A DNA stretch of 9,035 bases from JAGUXG01 sp043798435 (GCA_043798435.1 JAZDOR010000083.1:1-9035), one strand, 5' to 3'; shown: positions 1 through 6,019, counted from the first letter of the stretch. Notes: generated from the sequence alone by a model not told the origin. Program-made: numbers and translations.

Positions 1-2
1 AT

Positions 3-392
3 ATAGTCTGCTCAGGCGGAACCTATATCAGGACACTCTTTGCTGACATTGGAGAGGCTTTGGAAAAGGGTGCAGCCTTGAATTATCTTAGAAGGGTGAA
101 GATTGGAGGTTTTGAGATAGAAAAGGCAATAACCTTAGAAAGGTTTCTTGAGGTAGCAGAAGAAGGTAAATTAGAAAGCCTCATTCTCCCAATAGATGCA
201 ATTCTCTCCTTTCTGCCTGAGGTAGTAGTCGATGACCCTTACCGCATCCTTCATGGACAGCCCTTTAGGTATCTTGGGCCAGTTGGGCTTTTCAGGATTC
301 TATCTGATGAAGGTGTCTTGCTCGGGGTAGGCAGGGGTGAAAACAGGATAGGCAGGCCTGTCAAGGTTTTAGCCACTTTCGATGACCTATAA
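3..392 (+). CDS. truB: tRNA pseudouridine(55) synthase TruB, C-terminal part (5' end outside window)
   Basis: The reading frame is open from the window edge, so the TTG at 60 is not the real start; the gene begins upstream. The first visible residues, IVCSGGTYIRTLFADIGEAL, match the conserved TruB segment around the CS-x-GTYIRTL motif that follows the catalytic half of the enzyme. The rest (LRRVKIGGFEIEKA, then LPEVVVDDPYRILHGQPF and GVGRGENRIGRPVKVL) fits the C-terminal linker and small PUA-like TruB_C domain that helps grip the tRNA elbow. The family isomerises U55 to pseudouridine in the T-psi-C loop of most tRNAs. The N-terminal region with the catalytic aspartate is not in the window. 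The gene ends about 100 bp before a convergent minus-strand gene, with an inverted-repeat element between them. Confidence 0.93.
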   Translation: MVCSGGTYIRTLFADIGEALEKGAALNYLRRVKIGGFEIEKAITLERFLEVAEEGKLESLILPIDAILSFLPEVVVDDPYRILHGQPFRYLGPVGLFRILSDEGVLLGVGRGENRIGRPVKVLATFDDL

Positions 393-397
393 TTATT

Positions 398-520
398 CAC
401 AACGGAGACTTGAGAGAGAAATTCATTGCAAATTGCAAAATTAGCATTTATCATTTCAAATTTGAAATTTGCATTTTACAATGTTAAATTTACAATGAAA
501 TTCTCTGTGCTTCCGTGGTT
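398..520. repeat. Dispersed inverted-repeat element, copy 1 (MITE-like)
   Basis: The left arm around 401-430 (ACGGAG, GAGAGA, AATTCATTG) is roughly the reverse complement of the right arm at 493-518 (CAATGAAATTCTCTG and CTTCCGTGG). The core is very AT-rich and holds a perfect 16-bp palindrome, ATTTCAAATTTGAAAT, at 453-468. A second copy with the same right end and a shared core phrase (CAATGTTAAATTT) lies at about 1600-1718. The element fills the gap between convergent genes and could fold as a long hairpin acting as a bidirectional terminator, but no function is proven. Its right end overlaps the last codons of the glycosyltransferase. Confidence 0.65.
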
Positions 521-1587
521 AATAACTTGGTATAAATCTCCTCCATCTCTTTCACCAGTCTATCCATAGAAAACTCTTTTTGTATCTTTTCCCCTCCAAG
601 TTCTCCCATCCTTTTTCTGAGGTCTATATCCAACAACAGCCTTTCAATCTTATCTGCCATAGCCTCTGCATCTTCTGCTTTAACCAAAAACCCTGTCTTT
701 CCATCATCAACAAGCTCAGGGACGCCACCTACATTGGTAGCCACAATCGGCAAATGTGCAGCCATTGCCTCTATAATAGCCCTTGGCAATCCTTCAAATA
801 AGGAGGAAAAGGCAAATATATCTGACCTTTCTAATATCTCTGAAACATCCTCCCTTTCTCCTAAAAATGAGACCTTCTCTTTCAAGCTCAATTGAGCGGA
901 AAGTTCCATCATCTCTTCTCTCTTTGAGCCATCCCCAATAAACTGAGAAGTAAAATCAAAGCCCTTTTTGCTAAGAATATCAAAGGCTAAAAGCAGTGTC
1001 TTATAATCCTTGGGTGGCTCAAATCTGGCAGTAGTGGTGATGACAAGCCCCTTATTCTCCCCTTTTTTTATCGGAGCGTTTACATCAATCCCAGAATGCA
1101 CCACCTTAAAAATTTTGGCAGGGTATCCTTTTTCTACCAAGAAATCTACAGCAGTCTTTGAGTTTGAGATATAGAGTTTCACCAAGCAAAGGGTAATTTT
1201 GTCTAAAAAAAGATGAAGGTGGCTCTCTTTATTGCCGGGATATATACTTCGTAGCCCAGCCACAATATTTTTGCAGCCAGCTAACCTTCCTATAAGCCTG
1301 CCTATTATGTTTGCCTTGAGTCCATATATATGGATAACATCATATCTTCCACCTTTAAGAATCCTATAAAGTTTCCATGCCACTCTCAAGATATTGACCT
1401 GACCATAGCCTAAGTGATAACACTTGATATTCTGGGAAAGAAATCTGCTGCTGATAGGACCCTCTGGATAGAGAAAACAGACCTCTGTCTGGAATTTTTC
1501 TCTATTCATTCTGCTTACCAAAGATAGGACAGAAAGCTCTGTCCCTGCTGGCTGGGCTGTGCTGAGGAATTGTAAAATTTTAATCAT
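490..1587 (-). CDS. Glycosyltransferase family 4 (GT-B fold)
   Basis: This 365-residue protein has the layout of a retaining GT4 glycosyltransferase. The N-terminal Rossmann domain begins MIKILQFLSTAQPAGTELSV, with the usual GG/GT-x-E acceptor-side motif. The linker holds HSGID (164-168), equivalent to the family's NGID/NGVD motif. The C-terminal nucleotide-sugar domain has ARFEPPKDYKTLL (187-199) and the EX7E signature in FEGLPRAIIEA (Glu265 and Glu273), followed by GGVPELV and G-x-TGFLV. Such enzymes add sugars to lipopolysaccharide, exopolysaccharide or other surface glycans at the cytoplasmic face of the membrane; donor and acceptor cannot be told from sequence. It lies downstream of hpf on the same strand, with a 127-bp gap filled by a repeat, and may be cotranscribed. 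No clear Shine-Dalgarno precedes the ATG. The last residues (TTEAQRISL) are encoded by the repeat at 398-520, which also supplies the stop codon. Confidence 0.92.
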   Translation of the reverse strand: MIKILQFLSTAQPAGTELSVLSLVSRMNREKFQTEVCFLYPEGPISSRFLSQNIKCYHLGYGQVNILRVAWKLYRILKGGRYDVIHIYGLKANIIGRLIGRLAGCKNIVAGLRSIYPGNKESHLHLFLDKITLCLVKLYISNSKTAVDFLVEKGYPAKIFKVVHSGIDVNAPIKKGENKGLVITTTARFEPPKDYKTLLLAFDILSKKGFDFTSQFIGDGSKREEMMELSAQLSLKEKVSFLGEREDVSEILERSDIFAFSSLFEGLPRAIIEAMAAHLPIVATNVGGVPELVDDGKTGFLVKAEDAEAMADKIERLLLDIDLRKRMGELGGEKIQKEFSMDRLVKEMEEIYTKLLTTEAQRISL

Positions 1588-1599
1588 CTAAGAGTAACA

Positions 1600-1718
1600 A
1601 CCACCAAGACACATCATTTCAAATTTAGCATTTTAATAAAATTCAATTTGCAATTTTCAATGTTAAATTTGCAATTTGCAATGAATTATCTCCGTGACCT
1701 CTGTGCCTTCGTGGCTAA
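1600..1718. repeat. Dispersed inverted-repeat element, copy 2
   Basis: The left end CCACCAAGACACA (from 1601) and the right end CCTCTGTGCCTTCGTGGCT (1698-1716) are imperfect inverted complements of one another. The AT-rich core shares ATTTCAAATTT, CAATGTTAAATTT and GCAATTTGCAATGAA-type phrases with the copy at 398-520. It separates hpf from the downstream glycosyltransferase gene. The hpf stop codon (TAG on the minus strand) is the first codon of the repeat end. Confidence 0.65.
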
Positions 1719-2227
1719 ATAACTAAAATTTCATATCCTCCGTCTTTTGTGGGGTGAATGAGGCATTTCTCCTCTGTTTCAGAATCAATAAACAGAAGAA
1801 AGCTCGCCTTTTTGGCTAAAAGCTCTTCTTTTGCCTGGGAAATGGATAGGAAGGCCTGGTTTATCTTTCTTTTTTTGATAGCCTTTTCAGGTGCTGCTTT
1901 TTCTACCAATGCCTCTGGCAGGTGTTGAATCTTCTTGTGGCAAGAGACCTTTTCCTTGATCTTGACAAGCTGCCGTTTTGCCTTATCTATACATTGGTCA
2001 ATAGATAGTTTTATATCTATGGCATCTGCCTTGCTCGAAATGGTGTGGTTCTCTCCATTTATAATGATTTCACAGAAAAAATTTCCTTTCTGCTGTGAGA
2101 TGACTACATGGAAGACAAGCCCTTTCTTTGAATACCTCTCCAGACCCTGTATCTTCTTCCTGGCATAATCCTCTATCTTATGAAGATCTATTCCTTTTGT
2201 ATCCCTGAAATCTATACTGAATTCCAT
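1715..2227 (-). CDS. hpf: Ribosome hibernation-promoting factor (long HPF/RaiA family)
   Basis: The N-terminal ~95 residues fit the HPF/YfiA (sigma-54 modulation/S30Ae) fold: MEFSIDFRDTKGIDLHKIED, then alternating strands and the helix DAIDIKLSIDQCIDKAKRQL. After a lysine-rich linker (about 96-122), the C-terminal part (SISQAKEELLAKKASFLLFI, then DSETEEKCLIHPTKDGGYEI) matches the short dimerisation domain of long HPFs. Long HPFs bind the 30S decoding centre of idle ribosomes and dimerise them into 100S particles. At 170 residues it is slightly short for the class. The ATG at 2227 sits six bases after a consensus -10 box, with no room for a Shine-Dalgarno sequence. The C terminus (EILVI) ends at the boundary of an intergenic repeat. 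Confidence 0.85.
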   Translation of the reverse strand: MEFSIDFRDTKGIDLHKIEDYARKKIQGLERYSKKGLVFHVVISQQKGNFFCEIIINGENHTISSKADAIDIKLSIDQCIDKAKRQLVKIKEKVSCHKKIQHLPEALVEKAAPEKAIKKRKINQAFLSISQAKEELLAKKASFLLFIDSETEEKCLIHPTKDGGYEILVI

Positions 2228-2233
2228 CAGACA

Positions 2234-2262
2234 ATTATATTAAATTTTTGGCTTTATGTCAA
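2234..2262 (-). promoter_or_regulatory. Consensus sigma-70-type promoter of hpf, apparently leaderless
   Basis: On the minus strand there is TTGACA (2262-2257), a 17-base spacer, and TATAAT (2239-2234). Six bases (TGTCTG) then separate the -10 box from the ATG at 2227-2225. With canonical geometry, transcription would begin at the A of the start codon, giving a leaderless message. The match is seen directly; the leaderless reading is an inference. Confidence 0.8.
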
Positions 2263-2297
2263 ACAAAAATTTAATTTCTGTTTTGTAAGCTGTGCCA

Positions 2298-2326
2298 TTG
2301 ACAAAACGAGTTTTTGTGGTTATACT
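2298..2326 (+). promoter_or_regulatory. Promoter with internal dyad, upstream of first hicBA (distal copy)
   Basis: TTGACA (2298-2303), a 17-base spacer and TATACT (2321-2326) make a good promoter. An inverted repeat, ACAAAA (2301-2306) and TTTTGT (2312-2317), lies between the boxes, where a bound repressor would block RNA polymerase. The same motif recurs at 2364-2396 and 2907-2934, and degenerately at 3500-3528. It is probably the autoregulatory operator of the hicBA modules, or a remnant of a lost module. Confidence 0.6.
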
Positions 2327-2346
2327 GCCTAAATGCTTGATTATTG

Positions 2347-2425
2347 AAGTGTAGGCACGGTCATCGACAAAACAATTTTTGTGGATTACTTATAAAAAGT
2401 TGGAGGTGGTAATGCAGGCTTTAGA
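2347..2425 (+). repeat. Direct repeat, copy 1: hicBA promoter/operator/RBS block
   Basis: About 79 bp almost identical to 2890-2969, with only a handful of substitutions and one indel. It begins AGTGTAGGCA, contains the dyad ACAAAA (2367-2372) and TTTTGT (2377-2382), the Shine-Dalgarno GGAGGT (2402-2407) and the first codons of hicB (MQALE). The -35-like box is TCGACA here, and its -10 (TTACTT at 2386, or TATAAA at 2391) is weaker than in copy 2, so the distal promoter at 2298 may do most of the work. Confidence 0.75.
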
Positions 2426-2636
2426 GGAAAGGTTTACTGTCGTGATTGAGAAAGACCCTGAGAGTGGATGGTTTATTGGAGAGGTGGTTGAACTTCCGGG
2501 TTGCTATACTCAGGCTGAAGACATTCTGAGTCTTCAGAAGAATATTAGTGAGGCTATCTCTGTTTACCTGAAAACAATGGATGAAGGAGAAAGTCTCCCA
2601 GAGTTTGTTGGTATTCAGAGGGTCGGGGTAGGATGA
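2412..2636 (+). CDS. hicB: HicB-family antitoxin, module 1
   Basis: A 74-residue protein with the compact HicB fold: FTVVIEKDPESGWFIGEVVE, then LPGCYTQAEDILSLQKNISEAI. The E-LPGC-x-TQ segment and the following helix are typical. HicB antitoxins bind and mask the HicA RNase. The ATG at 2412 is preferred over an in-frame TTG at 2379 because GGAGGT lies four bases upstream of it and because the repeat copy starts at the same codon. The stop overlaps the hicA start (ATGA at 2633-2636), giving translational coupling, with the antitoxin gene first. No C-terminal HTH or ribbon-helix-helix domain is present, so if it autoregulates it must use some other DNA-contacting surface. Confidence 0.88.
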   Translation: MQALEERFTVVIEKDPESGWFIGEVVELPGCYTQAEDILSLQKNISEAISVYLKTMDEGESLPEFVGIQRVGVG

Positions 2637-2866
2637 GTAGACTTCTGCTTTTGCCTTATATAAAGTTGGCAAAGGTTGTAGAGAAAAAGGGATTTTATTG
2701 GGTTCGTAGAGTTGGAAGCCACAATACATTCAAGAATAAAGAGGGTCAGATTATAGTTATACCTGATCATGGAAAGAAGGTAATAGTTCGTCCATTGCTA
2801 CGCAAGATTCTGCGCGATATTGGCTTGAGCATTGAGGATTACAATCTTCTTGTAAAGTGTAAATAA
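2633..2866 (+). CDS. hicA: HicA-family mRNA interferase toxin, module 1
   Basis: A 77-residue double-stranded-RNA-binding-like toxin of the HicA/YcfA family. It has the hallmark VRRVGSHNTFKN with the catalytic histidine at residue 30, then IIVIPDHGKKVIVRPLLRKI and LRDIGLSIEDYNLL. HicA toxins cleave mRNA and tmRNA and are held inactive by HicB. The gene overlaps hicB by four bases. The intact histidine suggests an active toxin. Confidence 0.92.
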   Translation: MSRLLLLPYIKLAKVVEKKGFYWVRRVGSHNTFKNKEGQIIVIPDHGKKVIVRPLLRKILRDIGLSIEDYNLLVKCK

Positions 2867-2867
2867 G

Positions 2868-2886
2868 AAATTGTAAAATTTTTTTT
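2868..2886 (+). terminator. Weak candidate terminator after hicBA module 1
   Basis: AAATT (2868-2872) can pair with AATTT (2877-2881), within a run of eight T residues (2879-2886). The stem is short and all A/U, so this is only a possible intrinsic terminator. Confidence 0.3.
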
Positions 2887-2889
2887 CCA

Positions 2890-2969
2890 AAGTGTAGGCA
2901 TGGTCATTGACAAAACAATTTTTGTGTTTATACTTATAAAAAATTGGAGGTGGTAATGCAGGCTTTAGA
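2890..2969 (+). repeat. Direct repeat, copy 2: promoter/operator/RBS block of hicBA module 2
   Basis: Second copy of the block at 2347-2425. Here the promoter is strong: TTGACA (2907-2912), a 16-base spacer and TATACT (2929-2934). The dyad ACAAAA (2910-2915)/TTTTGT (2920-2925) overlaps the -35 and the spacer, and GGAGGT (2946-2951) precedes the ATG at 2956. The identity runs into the first five codons, so the two antitoxins share MQALE and then diverge completely. Confidence 0.8.
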
Positions 2970-3279
2970 AACAAGACCCAGGATTAGGCTTTCCCAGATC
3001 TGCCTTTCTATACTCTTAGCAAAAGATGAGGTCGGAGTTTGTGCCTATTGTCCAGAGCTTGACTTAATTGTCCAAAGCCAAGCTACAGAAACAGCTATTG
3101 ATGATATGATTGAGGAGAGCAAAGAGTATGCGGCAGAATATTTGGCAGAGATAGACCTTTACTCAAATAGCCCAAACAGGGCACACCACTTGCCTTATGT
3201 AAAAATGATAGCTGATTGCAAAGACGATTGGGAGCTGAAGGAGATGTTTGAGATACGGTATGGCCGCTTACAGTTTTGA
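2956..3279 (+). CDS. HicB-like antitoxin, module 2 (different subfamily)
   Basis: A 107-residue protein unlike module 1 beyond the shared MQALE start. The segment LSILLAKDEVGVCAYCPELD, then LIVQSQATETAIDDMIEESKEY, follows the HicB/DUF1902-like pattern of strand, strand, 'C/PELD', then helix. The tail (LYSNSPNRAHHLPYVKMI, then WELKEMFEIRYG) is longer than in minimal HicBs. The start is chosen from the GGAGGT four bases upstream and from agreement with the repeat copy. It overlaps the next gene by 20 bp, which marks the pair as a TA module. No canonical DNA-binding domain is recognised. Confidence 0.72.
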   Translation: MQALETRPRIRLSQICLSILLAKDEVGVCAYCPELDLIVQSQATETAIDDMIEESKEYAAEYLAEIDLYSNSPNRAHHLPYVKMIADCKDDWELKEMFEIRYGRLQF

Positions 3280-3490
3280 CCAGTTCAGAAAGGTTCTTGA
3301 AAAATTGAGGTTTGAAAAGGTGCGGTCAAAAAAACATGAAACTTGGCGGAAGATTCTCCCAAATAGCAGTATTCTCAGGGTGAGGATACGGCACAAACAG
3401 AGCCAGACCATTCCAAAATGGCTCTTCTATGAGATGTTGAGACAGGCTGGAATAGATGAGGATGGGTTTAGAAAAAGTCTCTTTGTGTGA
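3260..3490 (+). CDS. HicA-like toxin, module 2
   Basis: A 76-residue YcfA/HicA-type protein: FDQFRKVLEKLRFEKVRSKK, then HETWRKI, VRIRHKQSQTIPKWLFYEML and RQAGIDEDGF. His26 in KKHETWRK occupies the catalytic position, and the IPKWLFYEMLRQAGI helix matches the family's 'IPKGTLRSILRQAGL' region. The loop between is longer and more basic than in module 1, as in the KHETW-type HicA subgroup. The ATG at 3260 is preferred to a TTG at 3248. The start lies inside the antitoxin gene, so translation is probably coupled. Confidence 0.8.
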   Translation: MAAYSFDQFRKVLEKLRFEKVRSKKHETWRKILPNSSILRVRIRHKQSQTIPKWLFYEMLRQAGIDEDGFRKSLFV

Positions 3491-3499
3491 GCAGGGTCA

Positions 3500-3528
3500 T
3501 TGACAAAAGCAAATTTCTATGGTAAAAT
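3500..3528 (+). promoter_or_regulatory. Promoter-like site downstream of hicBA module 2
   Basis: TTGACA (3500-3505), 17 bases, then TAAAAT (3523-3528). The preceding GGTCATTGACAAAA (3495-3508) matches the promoter blocks of the hicBA modules, but the right half of the operator dyad has decayed. It could drive the secreted beta-propeller gene at 3626, or be a leftover module boundary. Confidence 0.5.
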
Positions 3529-3549
3529 TTGACAAAATGTAGTAAACTG

Positions 3550-3568
3550 ATAGCTGAAAGCTATTTTT
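3550..3568 (+). terminator. Hairpin plus T-run between hicBA module 2 and the secreted protein gene
   Basis: ATAGCT (3550-3555), loop GAA, AGCTAT (3559-3564), followed by TTTT to 3568. It resembles a small intrinsic terminator ending the hicBA transcript. Because it lies only about 15 bp after the expected start of the promoter at 3500-3528, it could also act as an attenuator for the next gene. A second short stem, CAGGT/ACCTG with a ten-base loop, follows at about 3579-3598, just before the ribosome-binding site. Confidence 0.45.
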
Positions 3569-3625
3569 AAGGTTTATCAGGTGAACCAGAAAACCTGAAA
3601 TCTTGGAAAAAGGAGGTGAAAAAAA

Positions 3626-4942
3626 ATGAAAAAGCTAATTTTGGGATTACAAGTTTTGGGATTGGTTCTGGCAAGCCAGGCTTTTGCGGTAGGAACAAGG
3701 ACAACGAACACACTGTATGTTAGTGGTAGCAGGGTAGTAGAGGTTGACAGATATGGAACTGAAACCTGGTCGTATGGAAACTCTGGTGAACTCAACTCTC
3801 CAAGCGATGCAGAGAGGCTTGCAAATGGCAACATACTGATTGCTGATACTAACAACAACAGGGTGATAGAGGTTGGACCAGCTCCAGGTTATGGCACATC
3901 CCTTGTGTTTTACAGTGCTAATAGCTACCCAGTGGATGCAGAGAGAAAAGGCACCCTCACACTGATTGTTTTCCAAAACTCAAATACAGTTGGTATAGCT
4001 GGGTCAGGTAATCAGACAAGTCTAATAGAAGAGTATGTCGAAATTCTATCCTCACCCTTAGATGCAGAGTGGCTACCCAATGGCAACATCCTGATTGCAA
4101 ACAACAGCCGAATAAAAGAGGTTCAATATACAGGTGGAACACCCCAGGTGGACATAACTGGCTTCAGCAACTGTATAAGGGATGTAGAATGGCTACCCAA
4201 TGGCCACATCCTGATTGCAGAAGGAACCTCATCTTGTGGCACAGTGACAGAGATGACCAAGGAAGGGACAATCACCTGGCAACATATAACTACTGATCCA
4301 GCATATCCAGCATACGATGCAGAGAGGCTCTCAGATGGAAACACCCTGGTCACTCTTTATAACTACGATACTCCTGATCTCTATGATGTCACTTCATCTG
4401 GAACAAAGACATGGCTTTACGAGTTGTGGTCGTCGTATATAGTTGACGCAGAAGAGGTTCTTGGCACAGACACTATCTACAACACCGCGTATATGTACTA
4501 CCAGAACGAAGCACTGGCTTGGATGCCTTATGCCGCAGCCTTTGCTACCAACACGATGTACATGACTACTGGAGTTCCAATGGGAACACCAAGCATCGCG
4601 ATGACAAAGACAGTAGAGCCATCAGGACCGGTGACTACGGGTGCAACTATGACCTACACCATAGAGTTTACGAACACAAGCATAGACGGCACAGCCACAA
4701 ACTGCGTGCTCTATGACTCTATACCTGCCGGGTGCGAGTTGGACACAACAAATCCACCACCGGCTTGGACAAATGATGGACTCGAAGCTGAAATCTGGTA
4801 CTCATACGATGGCGGAACAATTTGGAGTATGGAATGGGGTTTAGGTGTTACTACCATCAAATGGAAGCTCACAAATAACATTGGTCCATGTCCATCACCA
4901 AGTTCCACTGGCAGTGTTGGCTTCAAGGTGAATGTAAAGTAA
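3626..4942 (+). CDS. Secreted beta-propeller protein with C-terminal DUF11 domain
   Basis: A 438-residue exported protein. Residues 1-21 (MKKLILGLQVLGLVLASQAFA) form a signal peptide with an AFA cleavage site. Residues about 28-300 carry six repeats, each centred on D-A/V-E-x-L-x-NGN-I-LIA at residues 61, 104, 146, 186, 231 and 274, a period of 40-45 residues typical of NHL/PQQ-like propeller blades; DTNNNRVIEV in the first is classic. Residues about 323-438 (SIAMTKTVEPSGPVTTGATM, then YTIEFTNT and VLYDSIPAG) match DUF11, an Ig-like domain of cell-surface proteins. AGGAGGTG at 3611-3618, seven bases before the ATG, is a strong ribosome-binding site. The gene is likely complete and acts outside the cell; its ligand is unknown. 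The product ends abruptly in SVGFKVNVK with no sorting signal, so attachment to the cell is unexplained. Confidence 0.85.
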   Translation: MKKLILGLQVLGLVLASQAFAVGTRTTNTLYVSGSRVVEVDRYGTETWSYGNSGELNSPSDAERLANGNILIADTNNNRVIEVGPAPGYGTSLVFYSANSYPVDAERKGTLTLIVFQNSNTVGIAGSGNQTSLIEEYVEILSSPLDAEWLPNGNILIANNSRIKEVQYTGGTPQVDITGFSNCIRDVEWLPNGHILIAEGTSSCGTVTEMTKEGTITWQHITTDPAYPAYDAERLSDGNTLVTLYNYDTPDLYDVTSSGTKTWLYELWSSYIVDAEEVLGTDTIYNTAYMYYQNEALAWMPYAAAFATNTMYMTTGVPMGTPSIAMTKTVEPSGPVTTGATMTYTIEFTNTSIDGTATNCVLYDSIPAGCELDTTNPPPAWTNDGLEAEIWYSYDGGTIWSMEWGLGVTTIKWKLTNNIGPCPSPSSTGSVGFKVNVK

Positions 4943-4957
4943 GGGAATGAGAATACA

Positions 4958-4990
4958 GGGAGGGTAGGCAATCTGCCCTCCCTTAGAAAA
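4958..4990 (+). repeat. 30-bp dispersed repeat copy 1, with hairpin
   Basis: Bases 4961-4990 are identical to 6020-6049. In this copy the repeat extends a 7-bp stem, GGGAGGG (4958-4964) with CCCTCCC (4976-4982), which could terminate the DUF11-protein transcript, although only a short T-run follows. An alternative inner stem is GGCA/TGCC (4967-4977). Confidence 0.7.
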
Positions 4991-4998
4991 AGAGGATA

Positions 4999-5298
4999 TT
5001 GAAGATTGAAGAGATACGAGAAAAGATTAGAAAAAAAGAGCTTAAGATGACTGATTACGCTTATTGGCGATGCAGACAAAGAAAGATTAAATTCAAAGAT
5101 GTAATTCATTCTATTTTAAGTGGTGAGATTATAGAGGAGCATAAGAAAGCACATATTCATAAATGCTTAATCTATGGAGAAAGGTTTAATGGGGACCCTC
5201 TCCATATAGTTGTAATAATTGCTCCTGTTCTTAAAATAAAAACAGTCTACTTCCCAGATGAAGAACGATGGATCAAAGGGAAGGTTAGAAGGAGGTAG
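4999..5298 (+). CDS. DUF4258 family protein (putative toxin of a DUF4258/YgiT pair)
   Basis: A 99-residue protein. IEEIREKIRKKELKMTDYAY, then LSGEIIEEH, CLIYGERFNGDPLHIVVIIA and VYFPDEERW follow the DUF4258 pattern from end to end. The TTG at 4999 is chosen because IEEIREKIR is a usual start for the family and GAGGA lies just upstream; an internal ATG at 5047 would remove the first helix. In many relatives the residue after the first helix is His (as in 'RHAxxR'); here it is Tyr19, so activity should not be assumed. It is followed 8 bp later by a YgiT-type zinc-finger gene, the usual partner in an MqsRA-like toxin-antitoxin arrangement. The TA role is inferred from that pairing. Confidence 0.78.
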   Translation: MKIEEIREKIRKKELKMTDYAYWRCRQRKIKFKDVIHSILSGEIIEEHKKAHIHKCLIYGERFNGDPLHIVVIIAPVLKIKTVYFPDEERWIKGKVRRR

Positions 5299-5306
5299 AA
5301 AATAAG

Positions 5307-5552
5307 ATGGAAGATTATTGTGGTGAATGTGGTGGTAAAATGATTACTCAAGCAGTTAATTATGATGCTTGGATTGATAACAACTTAATGGTAATTAAGG
5401 ATGTACCAGCTGATGTTTGTATCCAATGTGGAGAGAGATACCTTTCTTTAGAGGTATGTGAGAAATTAGATGAATTGACAAGTGAACAGCAATTTGAGCC
5501 AGAAGAGGTTATCTCTGTTCCGATTACAGCATATCAAAAAGTGGCTGTTTAA
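5307..5552 (+). CDS. YgiT-type zinc-finger protein (putative antitoxin)
   Basis: An 81-residue protein with two CxxC pairs, Cys5/Cys8 (CGEC) and Cys38/Cys41 (CIQC), which would bind one zinc ion. NLMVIKDVPADVCIQCGERY is diagnostic of the MqsA/YgiT N-terminal domain. Full-length MqsA adds a C-terminal HTH that binds DNA; that domain is missing here, as in many stand-alone YgiT proteins paired with DUF4258. GGAGGT at 5291-5296 is the ribosome-binding site, overlapping the end of the upstream gene, so the two are cotranscribed. Confidence 0.85.
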   Translation: MEDYCGECGGKMITQAVNYDAWIDNNLMVIKDVPADVCIQCGERYLSLEVCEKLDELTSEQQFEPEEVISVPITAYQKVAV

Positions 5553-5606
5553 CGCGATTAAAAAGGAATAATTGATTGGGACAGTTACCATTAAAAGGAG
5601 GTTCCG

Positions 5607-6008
5607 GTGGGGTTGATATATGCTACAATTATTTTAAGGAATCCAAAAGAGGATACATTTAAGGAGATGACCCTTAATGCCCTTGTAGATTCAGGTTCGT
5701 TGCATCTTTGCATACCAGAGAGAGTCGCTATCCAATTGGACTTAAAAGAACTATACAAAAGAGAGGTTACTACTGCGGATGGAAAAGAACATTTATGTCC
5801 GTATGTAGGACCAGTTGAGGTAAAGTTTGAAAATAGGGGTTGTTTTACAGGCGCTATTGTGTTGGGAGATGAAATATTGCTTGGTGCTGTTCCAATGGAA
5901 GATATGGATGTTTTGATCTCTCCAGCACAAAGAGCATTAGTCGTCAATCCAAAAAGTCCCAATATCCCATCTTCAATAGCAAAAAGATTAGAGTGGTTTG
6001 AGACTTAA
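5607..6008 (+). CDS. Clan AA (retropepsin-like) aspartic protease family protein
   Basis: A 133-residue protein with a single-domain retropepsin-like pattern. NALVDSGSLHLCIPERVA contains the catalytic D-S-G triad (Asp28-Ser29-Gly30) in the hydrophobic-LVDSG-x setting, and a second part, EILLGAVPMEDMDVLISP then LVVNP, matches the small clan-AA proteases common in bacteria and archaea. Such enzymes work as homodimers, each chain giving one Asp. The GTG start has AGGAGG (5596-5601) five bases upstream. It follows the zinc-finger gene by 54 bp on the same strand and may be in the same operon, but whether it processes the neighbouring TA proteins is unknown. Confidence 0.8.
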   Translation: MGLIYATIILRNPKEDTFKEMTLNALVDSGSLHLCIPERVAIQLDLKELYKREVTTADGKEHLCPYVGPVEVKFENRGCFTGAIVLGDEILLGAVPMEDMDVLISPAQRALVVNPKSPNIPSSIAKRLEWFET

Positions 6009-6019
6009 ATAAAGAAGAT

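Noticed and set aside
2347..3510. Integron-like cassette array with attC sites
   Set aside because: The repeated block is a promoter/operator/RBS sequence that extends into coding sequence. It lacks paired R/L box structure, and no integrase is visible.
3577..5109. Several minus- and plus-strand frames overlapping the beta-propeller gene
   Set aside because: They are shadows of a long gene that has a signal peptide, a strong ribosome-binding site and regular repeats in its own frame.
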